This document shows positions 1 to 6,522 of a DNA stretch of 15,467 nucleotides, one piece after another. Within the stretch, counting starts at the first letter, position 1; each line of letters opens with the position of its first letter. The notes under the pieces were generated by a model. The model had not been told where the DNA came from and made no database searches. It was given only the letters and a program-made list of their open reading frames with translations. This DNA is from CBDUVZ01 sp965370805 (lineage in GTDB: Bacteria > Hydrothermota > Tepidihabitantia > Tepidihabitantales > Tepidihabitantaceae), in NCBI GenBank assembly GCA_965370805.1, contig CBDUVZ010000072.1, positions 1 to 15,467 on the forward strand, read 5' to 3'. Both the position numbers and the translations under genes were made by a program.

Positions 1-249
1 TACCATCCGGGCTGAGGAACCGCCATTCCTTTTTCAACTAGATTCGGGACATGCTTACAAGACATCCGACCTGCAATCAGGGGAAATCCCCGTCGGTTCA
101 TCCAACCGGCTGCGGCCTGAGGTATCCTCCCGGGTATTCCCTGAGTCATTCGGGGTGTTGCTTTACCCGCAATCCTCCGAAGCATTCCGGATTCTCTCTG
201 CCGGGTTGTGTTCCTTGTTCCGCCGTCAGGGTTTCCTTGCGCGGTTTGT
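1..249. other. Intergenic region at the left edge, no supported gene
   Basis: No convincing gene is seen. A 78-codon open frame at 51-287 is rich in Pro, Gly and Cys, has no ribosome binding site and runs into the promoter and start of the next gene, so I do not call it. Two small stem-loops sit back to back: GGGG/CCCC at 80-91 and GTCGGTT/AACCGGC at 92-110. Neither is followed by a T-run. They could be the 3' end of a transcript from outside the window, but that cannot be decided here. Confidence 0.5.
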
Positions 250-277
250 TTGACTGCGGCGGCGGTAGGGTCATAAT
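250..277 (+). promoter_or_regulatory. Sigma70-type promoter of the propeller-hydrolase gene
   Basis: A -35 box TTGACT (250-255) and a -10 box CATAAT (272-277) are separated by 16 bases. Counting +1 as 7 bases past the end of the -10 box puts the transcription start on position 284, the A of the ATG. The mRNA would then be leaderless. The only purine-rich string before the ATG is CAGG, ending 2 bases upstream, which is too close to act as a normal Shine-Dalgarno. Confidence 0.6.
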
Positions 278-283
278 CAGGTT

Positions 284-2233
284 ATGAATCCGGGACGAGT
301 ATTTCTCGGCGCGGCGCTGCTGGCTGCAGTCGGTTCTGCCAGTTGGCCGCTTGCTGTTTCCCACTCGGTTGAGCGGTTCGAGAACGGCAACACGTTGATT
401 GCCGACGGCGGCAGCCCGCAGCGCAGGCACGGCGTGGCGGTGGAGGTGGACAGCCTGGGCCGTTTGGTGTGGGCGTACGTGCGGAATGACGTGCCGTGGC
501 TGCATACGGCCCGGCGGACCGCGGAGGGGAATACGTTGCTTTCGGCGACCGACAAGGACCGGGTGCTTGAAGTTGATGCTCTCGGTGATTCGGTCTGGTG
601 TTTTTCGGACGGCCTCGATTACCCGAATGAGGCGTACCGGTTGCCGGGCGGCAATACCTTGATTACCGACCGGGACCACAGCCGGGTGATCGAAGTTGAC
701 GCGACCGGCGTAGTGGTGTGGAGCTATACCGACCTTTTCCATCCGCACAACGGGAACCGGCTTCCGAACGGCAATACGCTGATATGCGATTCGAACAGTA
801 ACAAGGTTGTCGAAGTCGATTCGGCCGGGAACGTTATGTGGCAGAAGGGCGGGCTGCGCTGGCCGCGCTGCGCCCAGCGCCTGGCAAACGGCAACACCCT
901 GATTACAGATTCCCAGAATCACCGGGTCATCGAGGTCGATTCCCTGGGACTTGTCGTCTGGTCGCACCGTGACTCGCTCAACCTGCCGTACATGGCGGTG
1001 CGGTTTGAGAACGGGCATACGTTGATTTCGGATTCGCGGCTTTCCGGCGGGAGTAGAGTGCTGGAAGTCGATTCGGCCGGGACCGTGGTGTGGCGGTATC
1101 CCCGCACGGTGGACGTGCTGGTTGATACCCTGCGGGTGTTCAACCCGGCATCCGGGTGCAGCCTGTACGTTCACATCCACCGGCCCGAATGTGCGTCCGC
1201 GACGAACCGGGTGCCCGGGGTTGTGCTGGTGCCGGGCGGCAACGGCTGGGGTTGCCAGTATGATACGTCCGGGCTGGCGGACAACATCGCGGACGACGGA
1301 TTCGCAGTGCTCCATTTCGACCCGGACGGTCGGGGGCTGAGCGATTCGTTCCCGGAGAACTACTGCGGGTACGTGCACCAAGACGGGATGTACCGGTGCC
1401 TGCAGGTTCTGGCCGGTCAGGAGTACGTCGATACGTCGAAGCTGGGCGTGTTTTCGCAGTCGTACGGCATCACGATGGCAACCGGGATGCTTGCCCGTCA
1501 CGCGGATTCGGTGCCGGTGGCGTTCCTGCTGGATTTCGAGGGACCGGCGGACCGGAACCAGACCTGCCAGGATTCGGGCGGGCACGTCCCGGTGCCGCCG
1601 GATTCGGAGTCGTTCTGGGTCGAGCGGGAAGCGGCGCGGTTCATCCGGCAGGTACCGGCCGCCTACCTCAGGGTCCAGACCGCGGAGGACCACAACGCGA
1701 GAATCATTGATAACCGTCATTGCATTGCACTGGTTGACAGCGCCACGGCGATGGTTCATGGCGGCAGCGGAATCAGCCCGTGGACAAGGGTGAACGATTC
1801 GGTGATGAACCAGCCGAATCTCATCTACACGGTCGGTGACCCGCCCGAGTGGATTCCGGAGCAACAGGAGCCGCACATCGGTCTGCGCTACCTGCTTTAC
1901 CTGCATGAGCTGGCGGAGATGGACGTTCCGGTGGGCACCAGGCAGGAAGCGGCGGTTCGGCTCGCGGGTGGGCTGCGCGCGGTCATGAACCCGGTGCCCG
2001 GGCATCAACCGGTTCGGGTGCGCGGATCCGATCCGCACGGGACAGTCAGGGTCTGGAACAGTTGCGGGCAGCTCGTGGCCGAATGCCGGGCCGACGACCG
2101 GCAGGCCGACGCGACGCAATACACCTACACCTGGGACCGACGTTTGACCCGCGGCGGCCGGGCAGTTCCGGGCTGCTACTGGTTCGGGTCTGTCGGCACC
2201 GGCCCGTCGGTCAAGCTAGTGCTGGTCAGGTAG
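284..2233 (+). CDS. Secreted six-blade NGNTLI propeller / alpha-beta hydrolase fusion with C-terminal sorting domain
   Basis: This 649-residue protein appears to be exported. Residues 1-20 form a signal peptide (Arg at 5, then a hydrophobic Leu/Ala stretch). Residues about 30-275 hold six repeats of the type NGNTLI...RVIEVDsxGxVVW (GNTLI-like cores near 35, 82, 123, 163, 203 and 244), as in the six-bladed propeller of arylsulfotransferase-like proteins. Residues about 305-545 look like an alpha/beta hydrolase: VVLVPGGNGWG (313-323) suits an oxyanion-hole loop, FSQSYG (390-395) suits the nucleophile elbow with Ser393, and AEDHNARIID (467-476) suits the acid/His region. The first Gly of GxSxG is replaced by Ser391. 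Residues about 560-649 (NPVPG..., VRVWNSCGQLV, VPGCYWF...KLVLV) resemble a T9SS/FlgD-type C-terminal domain. The start is supported by the signal peptide and by the adjacent promoter. Substrate unknown; the sulfotransferase activity of the family should not be assumed. Confidence 0.8.
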   Translation: MNPGRVFLGAALLAAVGSASWPLAVSHSVERFENGNTLIADGGSPQRRHGVAVEVDSLGRLVWAYVRNDVPWLHTARRTAEGNTLLSATDKDRVLEVDALGDSVWCFSDGLDYPNEAYRLPGGNTLITDRDHSRVIEVDATGVVVWSYTDLFHPHNGNRLPNGNTLICDSNSNKVVEVDSAGNVMWQKGGLRWPRCAQRLANGNTLITDSQNHRVIEVDSLGLVVWSHRDSLNLPYMAVRFENGHTLISDSRLSGGSRVLEVDSAGTVVWRYPRTVDVLVDTLRVFNPASGCSLYVHIHRPECASATNRVPGVVLVPGGNGWGCQYDTSGLADNIADDGFAVLHFDPDGRGLSDSFPENYCGYVHQDGMYRCLQVLAGQEYVDTSKLGVFSQSYGITMATGMLARHADSVPVAFLLDFEGPADRNQTCQDSGGHVPVPPDSESFWVEREAARFIRQVPAAYLRVQTAEDHNARIIDNRHCIALVDSATAMVHGGSGISPWTRVNDSVMNQPNLIYTVGDPPEWIPEQQEPHIGLRYLLYLHELAEMDVPVGTRQEAAVRLAGGLRAVMNPVPGHQPVRVRGSDPHGTVRVWNSCGQLVAECRADDRQADATQYTYTWDRRLTRGGRAVPGCYWFGSVGTGPSVKLVLVR

Positions 2234-2265
2234 GACGGGAAGGTCGATCCCAGGAATCGGGATAG

Positions 2266-2348
2266 AACCACAGATGGACACAGATGGAAATGACGATTGC
2301 CGATTTCCTCCTGTTCTGCCTGCGTTTATCTGTGTTTATCCGTGGATT
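2266..2348. repeat. Imperfect palindromic repeat (CCACAGATG / ATCTGTG type)
   Basis: The left arm (about 2266-2291, containing CCACAGATGGACACAGATG) is nearly the reverse complement of the right arm (about 2321-2348, containing TTATCTGTGTTTATCCGTGG). Most differences are G-to-A, so an RNA copy on the plus strand would pair through G-U wobbles. The two arms are separated by about 30 bases. Each arm also contains a tandem short unit (CACAGATGGA CACAGATGGA on the left). Similar CACAGATG-type intergenic palindromes are, from memory, common in many GC-rich environmental bacteria. It lies between two same-strand transcription units and is followed by no tight T-run. It could be a dispersed repeat that also insulates or stabilises the upstream 3' end. 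A smaller hairpin ATCCC/GGGAT lies just before it at 2247-2263. Confidence 0.7.
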
Positions 2349-2385
2349 TCGCTCCGATGTCGGTTTTTCGGGTCAATGTTGCGGG

Positions 2386-2413
2386 TTGACAACTGACGCT
2401 GGTTCGCTATATT
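2386..2413 (+). promoter_or_regulatory. Promoter of the S10-spc ribosomal protein operon
   Basis: A perfect -35 box TTGACA (2386-2391) and a -10 box TATATT (2408-2413) are separated by 16 bases. The expected transcription start is near 2420, giving a leader of about 105 bases before rpsJ. No tuf, fusA, rpsL or rpsG gene precedes rpsJ, so the operon starts here. Confidence 0.75.
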
Positions 2414-2419
2414 ACTCGG

Positions 2420-2524
2420 CTTACGTCAGGATGGCGTGAAGGGCGAGATTAGTAGAATCCCGTCTTACCAGACTGCATCCGGCAGGAAAACAGCTAGTGA
2501 GGAAACTTTTTGTATTGAGCTAAA
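2420..2524 (+). promoter_or_regulatory. Structured 5' leader of the ribosomal protein operon
   Basis: The predicted leader starts with two stem-loops. The first is ACGTC/GGCGT (2423-2427 with 2433-2437, loop AGGAT). The second has about 11 pairs with one A-C mismatch and two G-U pairs (2440-2450 with 2456-2466, loop AGTAG). A two-codon frame ATG GCG TGA sits at 2431-2439. Near the gene, a GAGG at 2499-2502 lies over 20 bases from the rpsJ ATG and only weak SD-like sequence is closer. Two AGCT copies (2492-2495 and 2518-2521) bracket this segment and could pair. Autogenous control by a ribosomal protein is common for such leaders, but I do not recognise a named motif. Confidence 0.45.
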
Positions 2525-2848
2525 ATGGCACTGATAAGAACAGCGAAGAGAATCAGAATCAAGCTGAAGGCCTACGACTTCCGTGTGCTGGACGCTTCGG
2601 CCCGGGATATCGCCGACGTCGCCAAGCGGACCGGCGCGCTCGTGTCAGGTCCGATACCCCTTCCGACCAAGCGCACGCTGTTTACCGTGCTTCGGTCTCC
2701 ACACGTTGACAAGCGGTCCCGCGAGCAGTTTGAGCTGCGCGTTCACAAGCGGCTGATCGAGATTTCCAACGCGACCACCGAGATGGTCGACGCGCTGATG
2801 AAGCTCGAAGTGCCGGCGGGCGTTGAAGTGGAGATCAAGTCCGCATAG
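2525..2848 (+). CDS. rpsJ: 30S ribosomal protein S10
   Basis: S10 sits in the head of the small subunit and in many bacteria also acts as NusE in antitermination. The 107-residue protein matches the family length (about 102-105). It shows the typical start RIRIKLKAYDFRVLD, the loop PIPLPTKRTLFTVLRSPHVDKRSREQFELRVHKRL split across residues about 43-78, and the family ending VEVEI. ATG at 2525 is the only sensible start; its Shine-Dalgarno is weak, with GAGG more than 20 bases upstream. It is the first gene of the operon, 12 bases before rplC. No translation-factor gene precedes it, unlike the str-S10 arrangement of many bacteria. Confidence 0.97.
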   Translation: MALIRTAKRIRIKLKAYDFRVLDASARDIADVAKRTGALVSGPIPLPTKRTLFTVLRSPHVDKRSREQFELRVHKRLIEISNATTEMVDALMKLEVPAGVEVEIKSA

Positions 2849-2860
2849 GCGGAGCAGCAT

Positions 2861-3481
2861 ATGGTAGCCGTTCTCGGTCGCAAAGGCATGATGACCCAGC
2901 TCTATGACGAACAGGGGACTTGCGTGCCGGTGACCGCAATCAGGATGGATGAATGCGTGGTCATTGCCACGCGCACCGTGAAGAAAAACGGCTATGAGGC
3001 TCTGCAGTTGGGGTTCGGTCGGGCGAATCCGAAACGGCTGACCAAGCCGATGGCCGGACATTTCCGGCAGGCCGGCGTTGAGCCCGCGCGGCTGGTGCGC
3101 GAGGTCCGGATGGACACCACCGAAGGATTCAAGCCGGGCCAGCAACTCGGCCCCGATCTCTTTCAGCCCGGCGACAAGGTCTGGGTCGAAGGCAGGACCA
3201 AGGGTCGCGGCTTTGCCGGCGGTATGAAGCGCTGGGGCTGGCACGGCGGCAACCGGACGCACGGCGCGACTTCTCATCGCCGGGTTGGTTCGGTCGGAGC
3301 CGGGACTTCGCCCGGACGGGTGCTGCCCGGTCGGACACTGCCCGGTCACTACGGTACCGAGCGGGTGTCGATCAAGAACCTGCGGGTAGTGAAGATTGAG
3401 CCGGAAAAGGGAATTCTGTACGTCAACGGCGCAGTGCCCGGGCACCGGGACGGCGTTGTGCTGGTGAAGAGAGATTCATGA
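2861..3481 (+). CDS. rplC: 50S ribosomal protein L3
   Basis: L3 is an early-assembly large-subunit protein whose extended loop reaches toward the peptidyl-transferase centre. The 206-residue protein has the expected start (VLGRKGMMTQLYDEQGTCVPVT), the central KGRGFAGGMKRWGWHGG and HRRVGSVG motifs (residues about 115-146), then PGRVLPGRTLPGHYG. The segment that in E. coli carries the PrmB-methylated glutamine (SIGQNQTPG) reads SVGAGTSPG here, with no Gln, so that modification is not expected. GGAG at 2851-2854 lies 6 bases before the ATG and fixes the start. The stop overlaps the rplD start by 4 bases (ATGA), which suggests translational coupling. Confidence 0.97.
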   Translation: MVAVLGRKGMMTQLYDEQGTCVPVTAIRMDECVVIATRTVKKNGYEALQLGFGRANPKRLTKPMAGHFRQAGVEPARLVREVRMDTTEGFKPGQQLGPDLFQPGDKVWVEGRTKGRGFAGGMKRWGWHGGNRTHGATSHRRVGSVGAGTSPGRVLPGRTLPGHYGTERVSIKNLRVVKIEPEKGILYVNGAVPGHRDGVVLVKRDS

Positions 3482-4098
3482 TGGATGTCCTGACAGTTGC
3501 CGGCGAGGTCAAGTCACAGGTGGAGTTGCCGGACTCGGTGTTCGGCCAGCAGGGCCGGCCGAGCCTGCTCTGGGAAGCGGTGCGCATGTACCTTGCGAAC
3601 CAGCGGCAGGGAAACGCCAAGACCAAGACCCGCGGCGAAGTGTCCGGTACCGGTCGCAAGCCGTGGAAGCAGAAGAGCACCGGCCGCGCTCGTCACGGTT
3701 CCCGTCGCTCCCCGATTTTCGTCGGCGGAGGCGTGAATTTCGGGCCGCGTCCGCGCGATTACGGTTTCGATCTCCCCAAGAAGAAACGGCGCCAAGCCCT
3801 TCGGACCGCGCTTTCCGCACGACTCGCCGAAGGCGGGGTCAAGGTGATCGAGGATTTCGAGCTTTCGGCACCGAAGACGAAGGAACTGGTGCAGGTGCTT
3901 TCCGGTCTGGGTCTGACCAAGTCAACCCTGCTGCTGGTCGGCCCGGGAGGCGAGAATCTGAACCGGGCGAGCAGGAATGTGCCGTGGTTGGCTGTCCTGC
4001 CGGCAGTGCAGGTGAATACCTACCAGGTCCTGAAGTACAAGCACGTCGTTTTCACCGAGGGAGGATTGAAGAACTTCCTCGCGAGCGGGACAAACTGA
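3478..4098 (+). CDS. rplD: 50S ribosomal protein L4
   Basis: L4 lines the nascent-peptide exit tunnel; in E. coli it also represses its own S10 operon. The 206-residue protein carries the hallmark loop GTGRKPWKQKSTGRARHGS followed by RSPIFVGGGVNFGPRPRDY (about residues 58-98) and the LPKKKRRQALRTALSARL helix. The ATG at 3478 overlaps the rplC stop. A second ATG follows at once at 3481, so the protein may begin one residue later. Its stop overlaps the next start by a single base (TGATG). Whether it regulates the operon through the leader at 2420-2524 is unknown. Confidence 0.97.
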   Translation: MMDVLTVAGEVKSQVELPDSVFGQQGRPSLLWEAVRMYLANQRQGNAKTKTRGEVSGTGRKPWKQKSTGRARHGSRRSPIFVGGGVNFGPRPRDYGFDLPKKKRRQALRTALSARLAEGGVKVIEDFELSAPKTKELVQVLSGLGLTKSTLLLVGPGGENLNRASRNVPWLAVLPAVQVNTYQVLKYKHVVFTEGGLKNFLASGTN

Positions 4099-4385
4099 TG
4101 GTTGATTTCAGCAGGACAATCATGGGCGCGGTCGTTACCGAGAAGACCGAACGGCTGAAGACCGAGGAGAACAGGTATACTTTCCGGGTGACGACGGGCG
4201 CCAACAAGATCGAGATTCGCCGCGCGATTGAGAAGTTGTTCAAGGTGCACGTGACCGACGTACGGGTGATGAACTATCTGGGTCAGCGGCGGCGGATGGG
4301 TGCTTTTGTCGGACGCCGGCCGTCGTGGAAGAAGGCGATGGTGACACTGAAGCAGGGTGAGACCATTGAGGCGCTGGAGCGATAA
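4098..4385 (+). CDS. rplW: 50S ribosomal protein L23
   Basis: L23 sits at the tunnel exit and docks trigger factor and SRP. The protein is 95 residues, the normal bacterial size. It shows VVTEKTERLKTEENRYTFRV, then AIEKLFKVHVTDVRVMNYLGQRRRMGAFVGRRPSWKKA in two adjoining stretches, and VTLKQGETIEAL at the end, all typical. An open frame in the same phase continues upstream through rplD to 3663, but it has no family similarity there. I place the start at ATG 4098, which overlaps the rplD stop (TGATG). A downstream Met (residue 9) is a less likely alternative. rplB starts 3 bases after its stop. Confidence 0.95.
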   Translation: MVDFSRTIMGAVVTEKTERLKTEENRYTFRVTTGANKIEIRRAIEKLFKVHVTDVRVMNYLGQRRRMGAFVGRRPSWKKAMVTLKQGETIEALER

Positions 4386-4388
4386 GCC

Positions 4389-5222
4389 ATGGGTGTGAAG
4401 CAGTATCGACCGACCTCGCCGGCGCGCCGCCGGTACATGGTCTCCACTTTCGAGGAGATCACCAGGAAGAAGCCGCATCGTCCGTTGGTGGAGCCGTTGC
4501 GCAAGACTGGCGGTCGCAACAACCGGGGTCGGATTACGGCGAAGCACCGGGGCGGCGGCGAGAAGCGGCACTACCGCATGATTGATTTCCGAAGGACGAA
4601 GCACGACGTACCAGGCAAGGTCGTTTCGGTCGAGTACGACCCCAATCGTTCGGCCCGGATTGCGCTGGTCAGTTATGCCGACGGCGAGTACCGCTATATC
4701 CTCTGTCCCGACGGCTTCCACGTCGGCGACGCGGTGGCGGCCGGACGGAATCTGCCGATCCGGACCGGCAACGCCATGCCGCTGTCCGATATCCCGGCCG
4801 GGGTCGAGGTGCACAACGTCCAGCTCCATCCGCAGGGGCGCTCCTTTATGGTCCGGTCGGCCGGGACTTCGGCCCAGCTCATGGCCAAGGAAGAGAAGTG
4901 GGCGGTCATCCGGCTTCCCTCCGGGGAGATTCGCAAGTTCAACCCGGGTTGTTTCGCCACTATCGGGAAGGTCTCGAACCCCGAGCACAAAGACATTTCG
5001 ATCGGCAAGGCCGGTAGAGTCCGGCATCGCGGCCGACGACCGCGCGTCAGGGCGGTTGCCATGAACCCGGTCGACCACCCGATGGGTGGTGGAGAAGGCA
5101 AGAGTTCCGGCGGTCGTCATCCTTGTTCCAAGAGCGGCAAGCCGGCCAAGGGAGCCAAGACCCGGAACCCGAAGAAGAAGTCGAACCGTCTGATTCTCCA
5201 GCGGAGGAAGAAGAAGAGATAA
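4389..5222 (+). CDS. rplB: 50S ribosomal protein L2
   Basis: L2 is needed for subunit association and peptidyl-transferase activity. The 277-residue protein is full length. It has the N-terminal KTGGRNNRGRITAKHRGGGEKRHYR split across residues 39-63, the OB-like and SH3-like core, and the C-terminal MNPVDHP...GGGEG motif (225-237). His230, equivalent to the functionally important E. coli His229, is kept. The second His of the usual DHPH is Met232. From memory, the DHPM form with a short SGGRHP/SKSGKPAKG and a KKKSN...RRKK tail resembles Bacteroidetes-type L2, which is one clue to an FCB affiliation. There is no clear Shine-Dalgarno, so translation is probably coupled to rplW 3 bases upstream. 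Confidence 0.98.
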   Translation: MGVKQYRPTSPARRRYMVSTFEEITRKKPHRPLVEPLRKTGGRNNRGRITAKHRGGGEKRHYRMIDFRRTKHDVPGKVVSVEYDPNRSARIALVSYADGEYRYILCPDGFHVGDAVAAGRNLPIRTGNAMPLSDIPAGVEVHNVQLHPQGRSFMVRSAGTSAQLMAKEEKWAVIRLPSGEIRKFNPGCFATIGKVSNPEHKDISIGKAGRVRHRGRRPRVRAVAMNPVDHPMGGGEGKSSGGRHPCSKSGKPAKGAKTRNPKKKSNRLILQRRKKKR

Positions 5223-5513
5223 ATGGGACGCTCGATCAAGAAAGGGCCGTACATTGACGAGAAGCTCTTCCGCCGGATTCGGCAACTGGTTGAGTCGGGC
5301 GAGAAGAGAACGATCAGGACTTACGCCCGCCGGAGCGTTGTCCCGCCAGAGTTCGTCGGCTACACGATTGCCGTGCATAACGGACGTCGGTTCTTGCCGG
5401 TCTACATCACCGAGCGAATGGTTGGTCATCGCCTGGGAGAGTTTGCATCCACGAGGACCTTCCGGGGCCACACCGGCCAGAAGAAGAAGCAGGAAGAACG
5501 GCGACGGCACTGA
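5223..5513 (+). CDS. rpsS: 30S ribosomal protein S19
   Basis: S19 lies in the head of the small subunit next to S13 and contacts the A-site side of the decoding region. The 96-residue protein begins MGRSIKKGPYIDEKL and contains RRSVVPPEFVGYTIAVHNG, then VYITERMVGHRLGEFASTR and FRGHTGQKKK, which is the family signature. Its ATG follows the rplB TAA directly, with no gap, so it is likely read by reinitiating ribosomes. The stop overlaps rplV by one base (TGATG). Confidence 0.98.
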   Translation: MGRSIKKGPYIDEKLFRRIRQLVESGEKRTIRTYARRSVVPPEFVGYTIAVHNGRRFLPVYITERMVGHRLGEFASTRTFRGHTGQKKKQEERRRH

Positions 5514-5869
5514 TGGAAGCTCACGCCACCAGCAGGTTCCAGCGCGGCTCGGCGAAGAAGCTGGGACTGGTAGTGAACCTGATCCGGGGAAAGGACGTTC
5601 CGGTTGCGCTGCGGACCCTGACTTTTCTGGCCAAACCCACGAAGTCACCGGTGCTCAAGACCCTCAGGTCGGCGGTTGCCAACGCGATATCAAAAGCCGG
5701 CAAGGCGAAGTTGCACGAAGAGGATCTGGTGGTGGTTGACGCGCGGGTTGACCAGGGCCCGGCGCTCAAGCGCTGGCGTCCGGGGCCGCGGGGCATGGCA
5801 TCGGTCATTCGCCGCCGGACGGCGCACGTCCACATCCGGGTAGCCACCAAGGAAGGAGTAGAGGTCTAA
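5513..5869 (+). CDS. rplV: 50S ribosomal protein L22
   Basis: L22 reaches into the exit tunnel with a beta-hairpin that, together with L4, forms the tunnel constriction. The 118-residue protein is slightly longer than the usual 110. It shows KKLGLVVNLIRGKDVPVAL, the SAVANAISKA helix, DARVDQGPALKRW and the hairpin PGPRGMASVIRRRTAHVHI (about residues 91-109). No tunnel-loop duplication or deletion is seen. The ATG overlaps the rpsS stop. rpsC begins 4 bases downstream. Confidence 0.97.
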   Translation: MEAHATSRFQRGSAKKLGLVVNLIRGKDVPVALRTLTFLAKPTKSPVLKTLRSAVANAISKAGKAKLHEEDLVVVDARVDQGPALKRWRPGPRGMASVIRRRTAHVHIRVATKEGVEV

Positions 5870-5873
5870 GTCT

Positions 5874-6518
5874 ATGGGCCAGAAGACGCATCCGCACGGG
5901 TTCAGGTTGGGCATTACCAAAACTTGGAAGTCGGCATGGTTCGAGAGCAAGAATTACCATGCCTACCTGCACGAGGACCTCAGAATCCGCCGCTACATCG
6001 GTGCCAAACTACCGCAGGCGATGATTTCGGACATCCGGATCAAGCGAGTGGCCAATCGGACGACAGTCGCAATCCACACCGCGCGGCCCGGCATGGTATT
6101 CGGTACCAGGCGACAGGCGCTTGAGGCGCTGCGCGAGGAAGTGAAGCAACTGGTTGGCCGGGAAGTCCAGATAATGGTCGAAGTCGTTCGGGTGCCGGAG
6201 CTCGAGTCGAAGCTGGTGGCCGAGAATGTGGCCCGTCAGCTCGAGTCCCGGGTGGCACACCGCCGGGCGATGAGGCGTGCCGTGACCCAGGCGCTTCGGC
6301 TTGGAGCGCAGGGAATCAAGGTGATGGTCTCGGGGCGGCTCGGCGGTCGCGAGATCGCCCGAAGCGAAACGTATCTCGAAGGCAAGGTCCCGCTTCACAC
6401 CCTCAGGGCGGATATCGATTACGCCAGTGTGACGGCCAAGACGAATGCCGGATCGGTCGGGGTGAAGGTCTGGATCTACAAGGGCGAGGTATCCCCCGCG
6501 ACTGCGATGAAGGCATAA
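5874..6518 (+). CDS. rpsC: 30S ribosomal protein S3, with altered KH GxxG loop
   Basis: S3 sits at the mRNA entry tunnel. The 214-residue protein has the start MGQKTHPHGFRLGI, the type II KH region (about 40-105), the RRAMRRA helix (130-136) that includes the basic mRNA-helicase residues, and GIKVMVSGRLGGREIARSE (147-165) followed by PLHTLRADIDYA. The KH loop, normally GKKG or GRKG after ARPG, reads GTRRQ here (Gly77-Thr78-Arg79-Arg80), so the second glycine is lost. The rest is well conserved, so I regard the protein as functional. The start follows an AGAGG string at about 5861-5865. The long acidic/Lys C-terminal tail of E. coli S3 is absent, as in many phyla. Confidence 0.97.
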   Translation: MGQKTHPHGFRLGITKTWKSAWFESKNYHAYLHEDLRIRRYIGAKLPQAMISDIRIKRVANRTTVAIHTARPGMVFGTRRQALEALREEVKQLVGREVQIMVEVVRVPELESKLVAENVARQLESRVAHRRAMRRAVTQALRLGAQGIKVMVSGRLGGREIARSETYLEGKVPLHTLRADIDYASVTAKTNAGSVGVKVWIYKGEVSPATAMKA

Positions 6519-6522
6519 GACC

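Noticed and set aside
51..287. A 78-codon frame before the first gene
   Set aside because: It runs through the promoter, has no ribosome binding site and an unlikely composition.
400..1100. A possible DNA repeat array or CRISPR from the recurring GGCAATAC-like strings
   Set aside because: The repeats encode the NGNTLI propeller blades and differ at synonymous and non-synonymous sites; there are no constant direct repeats or spacers.
146..2119. A 657-codon antisense open frame
   Set aside because: It is the shadow of the repeated propeller-hydrolase gene: its repeats mirror the sense repeats, and it has no recognisable domain.
2361..2369. GGTTTTTCGG as a terminator T-run for the propeller-hydrolase gene
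   Set aside because: The only stem directly before it (CCGA/TCGG with a 2-base loop) is not feasible.
3663..4097. N-terminal extension of rplW
   Set aside because: The extra residues are the out-of-frame reading of rplD; L23 is full length from 4098.
4020..5648. A 542-codon antisense open frame across the ribosomal genes
   Set aside because: It crosses rplD, rplW, rplB, rpsS and rplV, all certain on the plus strand; long antisense frames are expected in GC-rich DNA.
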